A stretch of DNA of 64,000 nucleotides from Flavivirga sp. 57AJ16 (GTDB taxonomy: Bacteria > Bacteroidota > Bacteroidia > Flavobacteriales > Flavobacteriaceae), in NCBI RefSeq assembly GCF_028736925.1, contig NZ_JAQZAT010000013.1, forward strand, positions 62,001-126,000, in the 5' to 3' direction. The notes under the pieces are model-generated. The model had not been told where the DNA came from. It worked only from the letters and a program-made list of their open reading frames with translations, and did not search any database. The position numbers and the translations under genes were made by a program. This document shows positions 16,964 to 25,466 of the stretch, one piece after another (the stretch's first letter is position 1; each line of letters opens with the position of its first letter).

Positions 16964-19357
16964 ATGAAAGCTACAACTCTTAATTCCTTTTTAGGAAAAA
17001 TTTTGCTTTATGGCCTATTTGCCATGGTGCTTTTTTCAACCATAGCATTGTCCGCACAAAATTTTAGTGGATTAGAAAATAAACAGCTTAATAAGCTAGA
17101 TGATATTGGAGCCGTAGGAGTTAGCCTTTTTGCAGAACGTATTAAAGGAAAAATAGAGTCCGTTATAGTAACCCATGATAGTGAAAGAAAACTAAAAATT
17201 GCTTTGGAATTCACTGAGTTTTCCGATTATAATTATACCCTTATAGCAGAACTAAAGAATGCTCAAAAATTAAGACAGACAGAATTTCAACAAATCAAAG
17301 TAGACTTAAATGGCAAGCAAAGTCCCTTGGAACTAGAGTTTAATTTGGATGAAAATACCCCAGAAGGCACAGAACTTACATCGGCATTTTTAGAAATTAG
17401 AATAGGTTCTAAAAGTTTGAAACCTATTTTCTTATATAACCTTAATAAAAACTGGAAAACCGAAATTAACGCAGAAAACCTAATAGTTCCAGTAGCATTA
17501 GTACCTATTGGAAGTGCCGCAAATTTAAAAGAAAGTTCTCAAAAGATAATCATTCCAAAAAGAAAGCCCGATTTAAAATATAGTATTGATAAATCTAAGT
17601 TGAGAACCTTTAAGCAGCCTCTTTTAATGACTACGACCCCAAGTACAACAACGGTGAGCAGTGCTATTGATGGCACATGGATCAATGATAATAAAGATAC
17701 GAAAAATATTACAAAAATTATTATTTCCAACAAAGGAAAAAATGTTCAGGTCTTTGGGAAGTGCAGTCCAAAAGATTGTGATTGGGGTACAAAAAAATTA
17801 ACTCCAAAAAGAAACAGCACCAATACATATTGGGGTATTTTCGATACCAGTATTGCAAAATCCACATTCATGTTTACCATTAATAATAATAAAATGGAGG
17901 CAAAACATGCCAGGGATTATAAATCGCCATCTAGGCCTACAAAAAGAAGTGTTGAAAAATTTACCAAACTTAACCTGTTTATTGCTAGACCCATATTCGT
18001 GCCTACAACTGGAACTACATCACCTACAACCACTCAGCCGGAGCCCGAAGATACCACACCCCACGGTCCTGATAATACGCCCATTTCGCTTTGGGACGAC
18101 CTGGTTGCCGATCACGATTTTGAATTTCCTTATGAAATTACAAATGTGAGAATGGATATATATCCAGATAAAAATCCTGCATCTGGAACTTTTTATTACT
18201 TGCCCAGTGCTTATCACTTAAGATGGAATGCAGACGAGGGGTATGATTTTTCCATGTTGTATGGAACAGCAGATGCTTCAAGTTCCTCTGGAAATGTAAG
18301 GATGACCGGGACACTAACACCAGGGATCAGCTCAAAGGAAATTGCATTGGTAAAATCTTTATTGGAATCTTATATAGAAGGAAACCCTAATTATAGCTTT
18401 ACAGAATTAAAGATCATGCCCATAAATGCCACACCGGCAATTTCTCTTTCATCTGGACTGGAAGGGCTATACAACATAAGCTCAGATCAAATAAACGTCA
18501 CGGTATCATCATCCATACGGGAACCTATAGATATATCGTGGATGACCAGTAATACCGATAAAGACGACATGCAAACGGTGTTATCTGCAGGAGATGGTAT
18601 AAAAGGCAGTATGACACTTGCCCCGGCAAGTGAAACCGTACCAGAACAACTTATTCCAGTTCGCATAACCCTTGCAGATTCCAGAACCCTAGGTAAGTTT
18701 ATATTAGAACCTAATAAGTGGCGAAATGAAAATTGGGTAAACAATACGCCTTTTCCCTTACGTCTTAAAAAGGTACATGCCCTTATTATTGAAAAACAAG
18801 GGACTAATACCATTCCTATCATTTATACATGGGATTTAAATAATGTTGAGATTCCATCAAAGGCAAAAGTACAGTTTGATGCTTCCAAAATGCCAAAATG
18901 GGTAGAAACACAATCAAAAACAAAGCAGATCTGGTTGGATTATGCTATTGTAGATTGTACCGAATGTGTAAATAAAACCATAGATGCCCTTACAGATGGT
19001 ACTTCGGGTAGTAAAGTAAAGCATATCTCTTTTGAGTCTTTTCAATTATTTAACGATACAGATATCGCCCTTTTACAGGTAAAAGCCCGTTCAAAGTACA
19101 TAGACCCCAAAGGAACGCATGTTTTAGAGTCCGAACCTGTTAGAATCACAGAAGACAATAAGTCTTTTACTTTAGGCCCTCTCTATATTCCAGAAGGGGA
19201 AAGCCCTCAATTTGAATATTTCTTCACTTTAGTGATGAATGATGGTACGACCCATCAATCTGATAATTGGTTGTCTCATGAAGAGCTCTTTATGTTTATA
19301 GGTATGGCAAAACTTAAGGAAAACATCTCAAGCTTTAATACAGAAACAGAAGATTAA
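16964..19357 (+). CDS. Large exported multidomain protein, first gene of the secreted paralogue operon
   Basis: This is a 797-residue protein with a signal peptide (~1-31, 'MVLFSTIALSAQ'). Residues ~32-165 form a beta-rich N-terminal domain. Residues ~235-338 look like a small beta-barrel with 'GTWIND...TKNITKIIISN', then 'FGKCSPKDCDWGTKK' and 'NNKMEAKHARDYK'; C267 and C272 could form a disulfide. A Pro/Thr-rich linker (~346-372) leads to a long C-terminal half (~375-797). That half contains segments resembling the middle domain of the downstream paralogues ('HLRWNADEGYDFSMLYGTAD', 'LTPGISSKEIALVKSLLES'). I cannot name a family. It is followed after 24 bp by the first paralogue and is probably exported to the periplasm or cell surface as part of the same system. 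No lipobox is seen. Confidence 0.8.
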   Translation: MKATTLNSFLGKILLYGLFAMVLFSTIALSAQNFSGLENKQLNKLDDIGAVGVSLFAERIKGKIESVIVTHDSERKLKIALEFTEFSDYNYTLIAELKNAQKLRQTEFQQIKVDLNGKQSPLELEFNLDENTPEGTELTSAFLEIRIGSKSLKPIFLYNLNKNWKTEINAENLIVPVALVPIGSAANLKESSQKIIIPKRKPDLKYSIDKSKLRTFKQPLLMTTTPSTTTVSSAIDGTWINDNKDTKNITKIIISNKGKNVQVFGKCSPKDCDWGTKKLTPKRNSTNTYWGIFDTSIAKSTFMFTINNNKMEAKHARDYKSPSRPTKRSVEKFTKLNLFIARPIFVPTTGTTSPTTTQPEPEDTTPHGPDNTPISLWDDLVADHDFEFPYEITNVRMDIYPDKNPASGTFYYLPSAYHLRWNADEGYDFSMLYGTADASSSSGNVRMTGTLTPGISSKEIALVKSLLESYIEGNPNYSFTELKIMPINATPAISLSSGLEGLYNISSDQINVTVSSSIREPIDISWMTSNTDKDDMQTVLSAGDGIKGSMTLAPASETVPEQLIPVRITLADSRTLGKFILEPNKWRNENWVNNTPFPLRLKKVHALIIEKQGTNTIPIIYTWDLNNVEIPSKAKVQFDASKMPKWVETQSKTKQIWLDYAIVDCTECVNKTIDALTDGTSGSKVKHISFESFQLFNDTDIALLQVKARSKYIDPKGTHVLESEPVRITEDNKSFTLGPLYIPEGESPQFEYFFTLVMNDGTTHQSDNWLSHEELFMFIGMAKLKENISSFNTETED

Positions 19358-19381
19358 AAGCTAACATTTAACACGCATAAC

Positions 19382-20506
19382 ATGACCTACTTACCACCCA
19401 TATTTATGATATTTTTTGTGCTCGGCCTTCATGTAAGTGCACAGCCCGATGCTGCTTCAAAGCAAATTGTAAACGATATCGTTTTGTATCAGGATTACCT
19501 TAAAAAAGATCAATTTTATTATGTGCCTTATGGTTTGAAACTTATTACCAACAGCGAAGGAAAGCCACAGTTTAAGTTTATTCAAATGCGCTATACAGGT
19601 ACGCATGCTTATGGAGATCAAGGAAATACACGTTTTAGAAGTCTTTTAAGTTTTAGTGTCGCACAAAACAAACCTACAAACCAGGAATTGGACCAGCTAA
19701 CAGACGCATTACGTTTAAAAGGACTGTATGTCAAATCATTAAAGCCAATTCCAATAAGCAATATTAAAGCCGTTTTAGTACATGCTGCCGATACGGCTAC
19801 GGTAGACTCATTAAAACATACGGTGTCGGGAGGTTATTTTGAAAGCACAACAAATACATCGCAAAACGTCGATTGGAAGGAACGTGATTTTACCATGCGA
19901 TTAAATAATAATGATGCCCAATTGTTTTCGGAAAGTTTTCAGGGAAATCAGCCTACCCTTAGTGTTAACTATAGTTATAGCTCAAAACTAACAAATTTAA
20001 AATCGGAAGAACTCACGGTAACAGGCCATGAGGATTTTGTTGAGGAGATGGCATCTTTTACAACCGAACAGGATTCTATAATCCAGTTACAGGAAGTGAT
20101 CGTAAAGTCTGATGCATTACCAATAACCATTAATATTAAAAAATGGCCAGAGCTTATTAAAAAAGTAGATATCAATTCCCAAATCCCTTCAGATTATGCT
20201 GCACTGGATGTTTACTGCTATGATTTTAACAATAACATACGTGACGATTTATTTGCAAAGCGTATAGAAATAAAAGCAGTAGGAGTGGGAGGAAACGACG
20301 TCACCTATACAAGCACTTTCGATGCAAAGCATCCAGATGAGTATGCTAAAAGCATCCAGTTTGTCTATGCCGTAAAACTTAAGGAACCGTATCAATATAG
20401 GATCTCAGAAATCTATAAAGATGGACATTATACACGTCATGACTGGGTCATAGCAGACTCATGGCATCAAATATTAGACATTACAACAAAACCTATTGAG
20501 GAATAA
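19382..20506 (+). CDS. Exported paralogue A (YYVP-signature family, C-terminal domain divergent)
   Basis: The 374-residue protein has a signal peptide ending at '...LHVSAQ' (~20). The family signature is at ~45-71: 'FYYVPYGLKLITNSEGKPQF', then 'KFIQMRY'. This is followed by the 'LLSFSV...TNQELDQL' strand-helix unit and the middle-domain pattern 'MRLNNNDAQLFSESFQGNQP' plus 'LSVNYSYSSK' (~172-205). The region after ~240 is unlike the C-terminal domain of the larger paralogues, so this is a shorter variant. It contains 'ITINIKKWPELIKKVDI' and ends without a sorting signal. Start ATG at 19382; 18 bp separate it from paralogue B. No enzymatic residues stand out, so a structural or binding role is most likely. 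Confidence 0.82.
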   Translation: MTYLPPIFMIFFVLGLHVSAQPDAASKQIVNDIVLYQDYLKKDQFYYVPYGLKLITNSEGKPQFKFIQMRYTGTHAYGDQGNTRFRSLLSFSVAQNKPTNQELDQLTDALRLKGLYVKSLKPIPISNIKAVLVHAADTATVDSLKHTVSGGYFESTTNTSQNVDWKERDFTMRLNNNDAQLFSESFQGNQPTLSVNYSYSSKLTNLKSEELTVTGHEDFVEEMASFTTEQDSIIQLQEVIVKSDALPITINIKKWPELIKKVDINSQIPSDYAALDVYCYDFNNNIRDDLFAKRIEIKAVGVGGNDVTYTSTFDAKHPDEYAKSIQFVYAVKLKEPYQYRISEIYKDGHYTRHDWVIADSWHQILDITTKPIEE

Positions 20507-20524
20507 TACTAAAACATCTATATC

Positions 20525-22330
20525 ATGAATACAAAAATCATCATACAATTAATAGGCTTTCTGGTATTTACATCACAGTTGTTTGCAGGTGTAAAATACG
20601 ATGAAGGCCGCGTGCAAATAGACGGGATACAACTTTTGCAGGATAGCGAAGACGATAATGCCTATTATTACCTCACCAGATTTGTAAAACTGGCACAAAA
20701 GGAAGATGGCACCTATGAATTTTTATGTATAAAATATGTTGGAGAAGGCGAACAGGCTAGTGGCGGGATATTTCATGCCTTAGTAGAGTTTTCATTGCCC
20801 CAGGATGTTATAGAAGAAGTGGAGGCAAAACTAAAAACAAGAGTCAATGAAAATGCCCGCATTGTTGGGCCAGTTCCCATGCGCCAATTTACCAAGGAAG
20901 GACAGAGCGACATTGGAAAGTTTGATGTGGTTTCATCTATCTTAAATAATACGGAAGGCGAACAAGCATTTACCACCAATGTGCTTACCTCTGGATTTGC
21001 ACCATTATTGCCAAACTCTAAAGCAGCCATAGCAGCAAAACTAACACCGTCTGGAACGACCTTATTATGGGAGTCCTTACAAGGTGCTACATCAGATGTG
21101 TCTGTGTCTGTTCATGGCTATTACGAAGCCGTAGTTAAAGGTTACAATGCGACTATAAGTGCAGAGGCCAGTACCATTTATGAGCATTATAGCAGAATAA
21201 GCAATGTGCAGAGTGGCTATACAAAAAGTGAGGTTCGGAAAGTAGCAGATCAAATGATTCAAGATCAGGTTATTAATGTAGACGTATTTGACAGGTCTGA
21301 AGGCCTTGGAATCGATACCAAGGATATGCAGGGGATTACAGATATCGTTACGGAAAAACTCATAGAACTTATGTTCGATACCAAAACAGGCTGGGCGAAA
21401 AAACCAGAAACCGAAGTGGCAGTAGAAGCAGGCCAAATTAAAGGGAGACAGGATAGAGGTTGGTTTGCAAATGTATTTGGAGGTAAGGATGATACCGAAT
21501 ATTATACAGATAATCAGTACGTAAGAAAAAGAAGGGAAGATATCAAAATCAATAAATTCTATCTCAATTTAAGTAAATCGACCACCATAAAAGTACCCGT
21601 GCATACTTCGGGGAATATAGGAGGTATTTACGATTTGATGAAAGATAACGACCGTTACTTTAGGGTTGTAAACCTTGCCGATTCCGATTTTCAAAAAAGA
21701 ACCGTTCATTTTCAAATAGATGGCGGTTATACAGATGCATTCAATGAGATCTTAAACTCGGTTTCGATTGCATTTCGTAAAACTTATGACGATGGAAATG
21801 ATGCAGCTACTTCCGATCTACTATTTACCCCAGATGATATTAAAGAGGGAAAAGACTTTAAACAGGTTATATATCCCAGACTTGGAATTACAGGAAGCGA
21901 GTGGATGGATTACGAATATAAAATTAGTTGGAATGTTAAGGGAGAACCCATACCTATTGAAATTCCAAAAGCTAAAGATCTTTGGAGCGTAGACAATGCA
22001 TCGTTAGTCGCTTTGGTACCACCATTTAAGAAAAAAGTGGTCGATATTGATGCAGACAGGCCCACCTTTAAGGATAGCGGTGTTCGTACGGCAACCGTTC
22101 GGTTTTTTGTCATCCTTAATGGGAAAGCAACCTCGCAGCGTACCATTATTTTAAGGGAGTCTGATGCAGAAAGTACATTAAAGATAGCCTTATATCACGA
22201 TCCCGAGGAGCCTTTGGCCTACCAGGTAACCTGGTACGGAAAGCATGGCAAATATGCCGAGGAGATTAAGCAACTAAAAGAAGATTACCTCTTTTTAATA
22301 ACACCGACCGAAGACGATTTCAAGAATTAA
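20525..22330 (+). CDS. Exported paralogue B (YYYL-signature family, full-length)
   Basis: The 601-residue protein has a signal peptide ~1-21. The signature at ~46-71 reads 'AYYYLTRFVKLAQKEDGTYE' then 'FLCIKYV', followed by 'SGGIFHALVEFSLPQDVIEE'. The middle domain has 'SKAAIAAKLTPSGTTLLWES' and 'VSVSVHGYYEAVVKGYNATI' (~175-220). A linker contains basic 'YVRKRREDIKI'. The C-terminal module (~360-600) shows 'DSDFQKRTVHFQIDGG', 'LNSVSIAFRKTYDDG', 'WMDYEYKISW' and 'SGVRTATVRFFVILNGK'. That module is shared with paralogues C, F and G, so the full-length architecture is signal, N, middle, linker, C-module. Ten bases separate it from gene C. The function is unknown. Confidence 0.83.
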   Translation: MNTKIIIQLIGFLVFTSQLFAGVKYDEGRVQIDGIQLLQDSEDDNAYYYLTRFVKLAQKEDGTYEFLCIKYVGEGEQASGGIFHALVEFSLPQDVIEEVEAKLKTRVNENARIVGPVPMRQFTKEGQSDIGKFDVVSSILNNTEGEQAFTTNVLTSGFAPLLPNSKAAIAAKLTPSGTTLLWESLQGATSDVSVSVHGYYEAVVKGYNATISAEASTIYEHYSRISNVQSGYTKSEVRKVADQMIQDQVINVDVFDRSEGLGIDTKDMQGITDIVTEKLIELMFDTKTGWAKKPETEVAVEAGQIKGRQDRGWFANVFGGKDDTEYYTDNQYVRKRREDIKINKFYLNLSKSTTIKVPVHTSGNIGGIYDLMKDNDRYFRVVNLADSDFQKRTVHFQIDGGYTDAFNEILNSVSIAFRKTYDDGNDAATSDLLFTPDDIKEGKDFKQVIYPRLGITGSEWMDYEYKISWNVKGEPIPIEIPKAKDLWSVDNASLVALVPPFKKKVVDIDADRPTFKDSGVRTATVRFFVILNGKATSQRTIILRESDAESTLKIALYHDPEEPLAYQVTWYGKHGKYAEEIKQLKEDYLFLITPTEDDFKN

Positions 22331-22339
22331 AACCCAGTG

Positions 22340-24076
22340 ATGATGAAATCCATATTTACTTATCTATTCATAATGGCATCAGGCATATTGATGTCCCAGC
22401 AAATCTATATAGACAAGGGCATTCAAGTAAATGGTTTGTGGTGTTTTCCAACACATAACAACCCAAAAGCTTACAAGTATCTGTCGACCAAAGCGCGATT
22501 GGCTTTAGATGAAGAACAGCACCCGAAGTTCTCATTTATGAGGTATATTACAGAAAAGCCATCAGCCGACGAAAATGCGACCAGTTCTGTTATAGAAGCT
22601 GGAGGCGGAGGTATTTTGCACTTTCTTGTGTTGTATGAAACACCTCAGGTACAAGTTGATGAAGCGGAGGTTTTGCTTAAAGAACTCTTGGAAGATGATG
22701 CGGTTTCTATTGATGGTCCCATTCTATTTGATAGTGCTTCCTATGCATTGGTTTCGTCCATACTGGATAAAGAGAGCAATGAAAATGAAAAACATTTACT
22801 CTCAGTTGGCAAGGCACCAGTTATGGAAAATAGCAGTATAGCCCTTTCTTTTGATGTCAATCCACTAAACTCAAAGCTACTTTTAGAAAGCTTTAAAATG
22901 GATACGCCAGATATTTCATTAGTATTCGACCTGTCATTCTCGGGGCTATCTGAAGCCTATGATGCAACGTTGGAAATAGATTGGTCCGAAATAAAAAAGA
23001 GTAAAAGTTTTGGAGCAGGGGGGAATATCTATTTTGTTAGTGCCGATGTGGAACTAGGTTTGGACGAGCTCTTTAAAAACAACAGTATCAAACTGGTTAC
23101 AAATGGGGATGATGCCGATCTGGAATCATTACTAAATACGGTTTATGACAAATTATTGGATCTCATGTTTAAACCTGTAGAGCCAGCCATTGTTCCAGAG
23201 GAACAACGCGGCGGACTTATGGATGCCCTAAGCTCGATTATTGGTCAAGATGGCGCGTTGTCCAGTGGCAATACATTCAATTTTGGTGTGAATGCTTCTT
23301 TCCAAATGAAGGAACTTCGAACAGAAGGAACATCACATTTGGTCTTTAATGGAAGATCGACCGTAAACAGGCACCACTTCATCACTTTTAATATTGGCGA
23401 TCTGTACCAGACCTATGGTCAAGATACGCGATTTTTTAGAGATGTACCCATTTGGGATCCTGCATTTCAACAACGCGAAGTCTTTGTAGGTGTAGATGGC
23501 GATCTGGAAAAAGAATTTGAGGACATGCTCAACAGTGTCACTTTGGCGATGCGTAAGCGACATGCCAATGGTAATGAAACCCTGTCCGAATTAATAATAA
23601 ACAAAGAAACCTTTAAAGATTACGAAGGCCACCTGTCTATGCGCTACTTAAACCAAGGCGATAGTATTCGTACCGATTGGTTGACTTACGAATACAGAAC
23701 CTTATGGAAGTTTAAAGGAGGCGGAGGCTACGAATCCAAATGGCAATCTGAAAATAGCGCCATGGTCAATCTATTTGTGCCTTTTCAGCGACGGGATATT
23801 GTCTTAGAAGGGGACATGGAATCGCTTAAGGAAAAGGGGATTAGGGCCATTTCCGTTCAAATCGACTATCCGTTTTTCGATCAGGTGAAATACGATAGAA
23901 TGACCATACGTCCAACGGACAATTTAAAAGATAAAAATTTTAAAATCACGCTGCCCAATACCAGTGAGGAAGTAAACTATAACATTACATGGTTACGTAA
24001 AAACGGGCCAAGCATATCTAAAACAGGAACCGATCGATTTGGACTCATATTTATCGATGAAATACCAGAGGACTGA
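22340..24076 (+). CDS. Exported paralogue C (YKYL-signature family, full-length)
   Basis: The 578-residue protein uses ATG 22340 (the frame also allows GTG 22337). A signal peptide ends at '...GILMSQ'. The signature is 'AYKYLSTKARLALDEEQHPK' plus 'FSFMRYI'. The glycine-rich 'EAGGGGILHFLVLYE' corresponds to the 'SGG.FHALVEF' segment of paralogue B. The middle domain is 'SSIALSFDVNPLNSKLLLES' with 'ISLVFDLSFSGLSEAYDATL'. The C-module has 'DPAFQQREVFVGVDGDL', 'LNSVTLAMRKRHANG', 'WLTYEYRTLWKF' and 'KEKGIRAISVQIDYPF'. Its stop overlaps the next start by one base (TGATG), indicating translational coupling with gene D. The function is unknown. Confidence 0.83.
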   Translation: MMKSIFTYLFIMASGILMSQQIYIDKGIQVNGLWCFPTHNNPKAYKYLSTKARLALDEEQHPKFSFMRYITEKPSADENATSSVIEAGGGGILHFLVLYETPQVQVDEAEVLLKELLEDDAVSIDGPILFDSASYALVSSILDKESNENEKHLLSVGKAPVMENSSIALSFDVNPLNSKLLLESFKMDTPDISLVFDLSFSGLSEAYDATLEIDWSEIKKSKSFGAGGNIYFVSADVELGLDELFKNNSIKLVTNGDDADLESLLNTVYDKLLDLMFKPVEPAIVPEEQRGGLMDALSSIIGQDGALSSGNTFNFGVNASFQMKELRTEGTSHLVFNGRSTVNRHHFITFNIGDLYQTYGQDTRFFRDVPIWDPAFQQREVFVGVDGDLEKEFEDMLNSVTLAMRKRHANGNETLSELIINKETFKDYEGHLSMRYLNQGDSIRTDWLTYEYRTLWKFKGGGGYESKWQSENSAMVNLFVPFQRRDIVLEGDMESLKEKGIRAISVQIDYPFFDQVKYDRMTIRPTDNLKDKNFKITLPNTSEEVNYNITWLRKNGPSISKTGTDRFGLIFIDEIPED

Positions 24077-24747
24077 TGCATACACCCAAAAAACATATTA
24101 TATGTTTCATTATGATACTATTAGTAAGTAAAAAGACAATATCGCAGCGTATTTGTGATTATACCAAAGAGCATGTCAATTTATCTCATGGCATTTCAGT
24201 GGATATTTTTAAGGAACGAGGCAGTGATAATTATTATTATATCCCAAATCAATTACAATTATCTACAAAAAAAGGCAAACCGGAATATTCTTTTCAAGAG
24301 TATAAAGAGAATGAAAAAGCAGCGCCAAGTGGTGCTATTTTACATTGCCTGGTGACTTGGGGGATCACTCCAGAGCAACTCAATGAATTACGACTATGTG
24401 TAAAAAACAAACATGGAGAAAAAGCTTTGGTTGCAGGTGCTATGACTATGGAGCCTAAGTCCCAGAAAATAGAGTTTAGCAATACTATAATAGGATATAT
24501 TTTAAAACACTCCCTTAAAAGTAGAGGCACTCTATCTACATTTTCCAATAGTAAAACGGCACTCTCATTTCATATTAAGGAAAGTGATGTCGCTACTGTT
24601 CGCGAAGCGATAAAGACCCCCTCTAAATTTAAAGGAACCACGATAACGCTTCATTATAAGTACAATTCATATACCTGTAATTCGGGCGTAAGACCCATGT
24701 ATGATAATGAAACAAAAATTGTAGGGCAACTTCAAAAATGGTTTTAA
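24076..24747 (+). CDS. Exported short paralogue D (N-terminal and middle domains only)
   Basis: This is a 223-residue protein with a signal peptide (~1-24) and a signature at ~52-76, 'NYYYIPNQLQLSTKKGKPEY' then 'SFQEY', followed by 'PSGAILHCLVTWGITPEQLN'. The middle domain is 'SNSKTALSFHIKESDVATVR' with 'TTITLHYKYNSYTCNSG'. It stops where the linker of the larger paralogues would begin, so it naturally isolates the minimal N+middle unit. There is no sign of frameshift: it ends cleanly and gene E begins one base after its stop. It starts inside the stop codon of paralogue C. Confidence 0.8.
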   Translation: MHTPKKHIICFIMILLVSKKTISQRICDYTKEHVNLSHGISVDIFKERGSDNYYYIPNQLQLSTKKGKPEYSFQEYKENEKAAPSGAILHCLVTWGITPEQLNELRLCVKNKHGEKALVAGAMTMEPKSQKIEFSNTIIGYILKHSLKSRGTLSTFSNSKTALSFHIKESDVATVREAIKTPSKFKGTTITLHYKYNSYTCNSGVRPMYDNETKIVGQLQKWF

Positions 24748-24748
24748 T

Positions 24749-25444
24749 ATGCAAACGACAATCTCAAATATCGTAATCTTTCTATGCCTCGCTTTTTTAT
24801 CGCAGGCGGCACATGCCGATGTTTATTATATTTTTTATGCCACTATTAATGGGAAGAGCGGGCATGCAGGCATTGCCATCGATAATTATAAAACAATCGT
24901 AAAAGATACACTCGACGAAAACGATCATCTGGTTTCTGTATATGAAACTATAAAAGATGGGACGCTTACATACTACGATTTGTGGCCGGAAAAAGATGAT
25001 TTTAATGCCTTTAATGTAGATCACGATACCCCGGCAAGATACTATAAACTTCCAGCGGCATCATGGGAAGCCCCTATTACCATAAAATCTTTGTTACGTA
25101 AAGGCATTCCCCATGAAGAAGATTACCCTGTCGATGGTCTTATTCAGTTAAGATCCACTCCAGAAGCAGATGCCATTTTAAAAGAAGCTATCGAAGCCCT
25201 TATAGAAAAGAACCGATCCTTTAATGTAAGGACGTTTAACTGCGCAGATTTTGTGGAAATTATTCTAGAGAAACATCTCGATATAGAGATTCAAGCCGAT
25301 GAGTCTGTATTTTTTAAACAGTCGACAACACCTAACAGGCTATATCAAGAACTATCAAAACTTAAAAATATAAACATGATAAAAAATGCAGACGAAAAGG
25401 CTAAAGGATCCTTTACCAGTCAGCGCTTAATAAAAAAAACATAA
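24749..25444 (+). CDS. Exported permuted-papain (LRAT/YiiX/NlpC-like) enzyme
   Basis: The 231-residue protein has a signal peptide ending at '...QAAHA' (~23). A histidine in 'NGKSGHAGIAID' (His39) precedes a cysteine in 'RTFNCADFVEIILEK' (Cys165). This order, with the 'NC(A/E)..FV' context, matches circularly permuted papain-fold enzymes such as LRAT-like, YiiX and DUF4105-type proteins, which act as thiol hydrolases or acyltransferases on peptides, lipids or peptidoglycan. The region between contains 'TLTYYDLWPEKDDF'. It is the only cysteine-enzyme candidate in the operon, embedded between paralogues D and F. Substrate and exact family are not determinable here, and catalytic assignment of His39/Cys165 is inference. 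Confidence 0.75.
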   Translation: MQTTISNIVIFLCLAFLSQAAHADVYYIFYATINGKSGHAGIAIDNYKTIVKDTLDENDHLVSVYETIKDGTLTYYDLWPEKDDFNAFNVDHDTPARYYKLPAASWEAPITIKSLLRKGIPHEEDYPVDGLIQLRSTPEADAILKEAIEALIEKNRSFNVRTFNCADFVEIILEKHLDIEIQADESVFFKQSTTPNRLYQELSKLKNINMIKNADEKAKGSFTSQRLIKKT

Positions 25445-25466
25445 TAATAATTAACACCTTAATACC

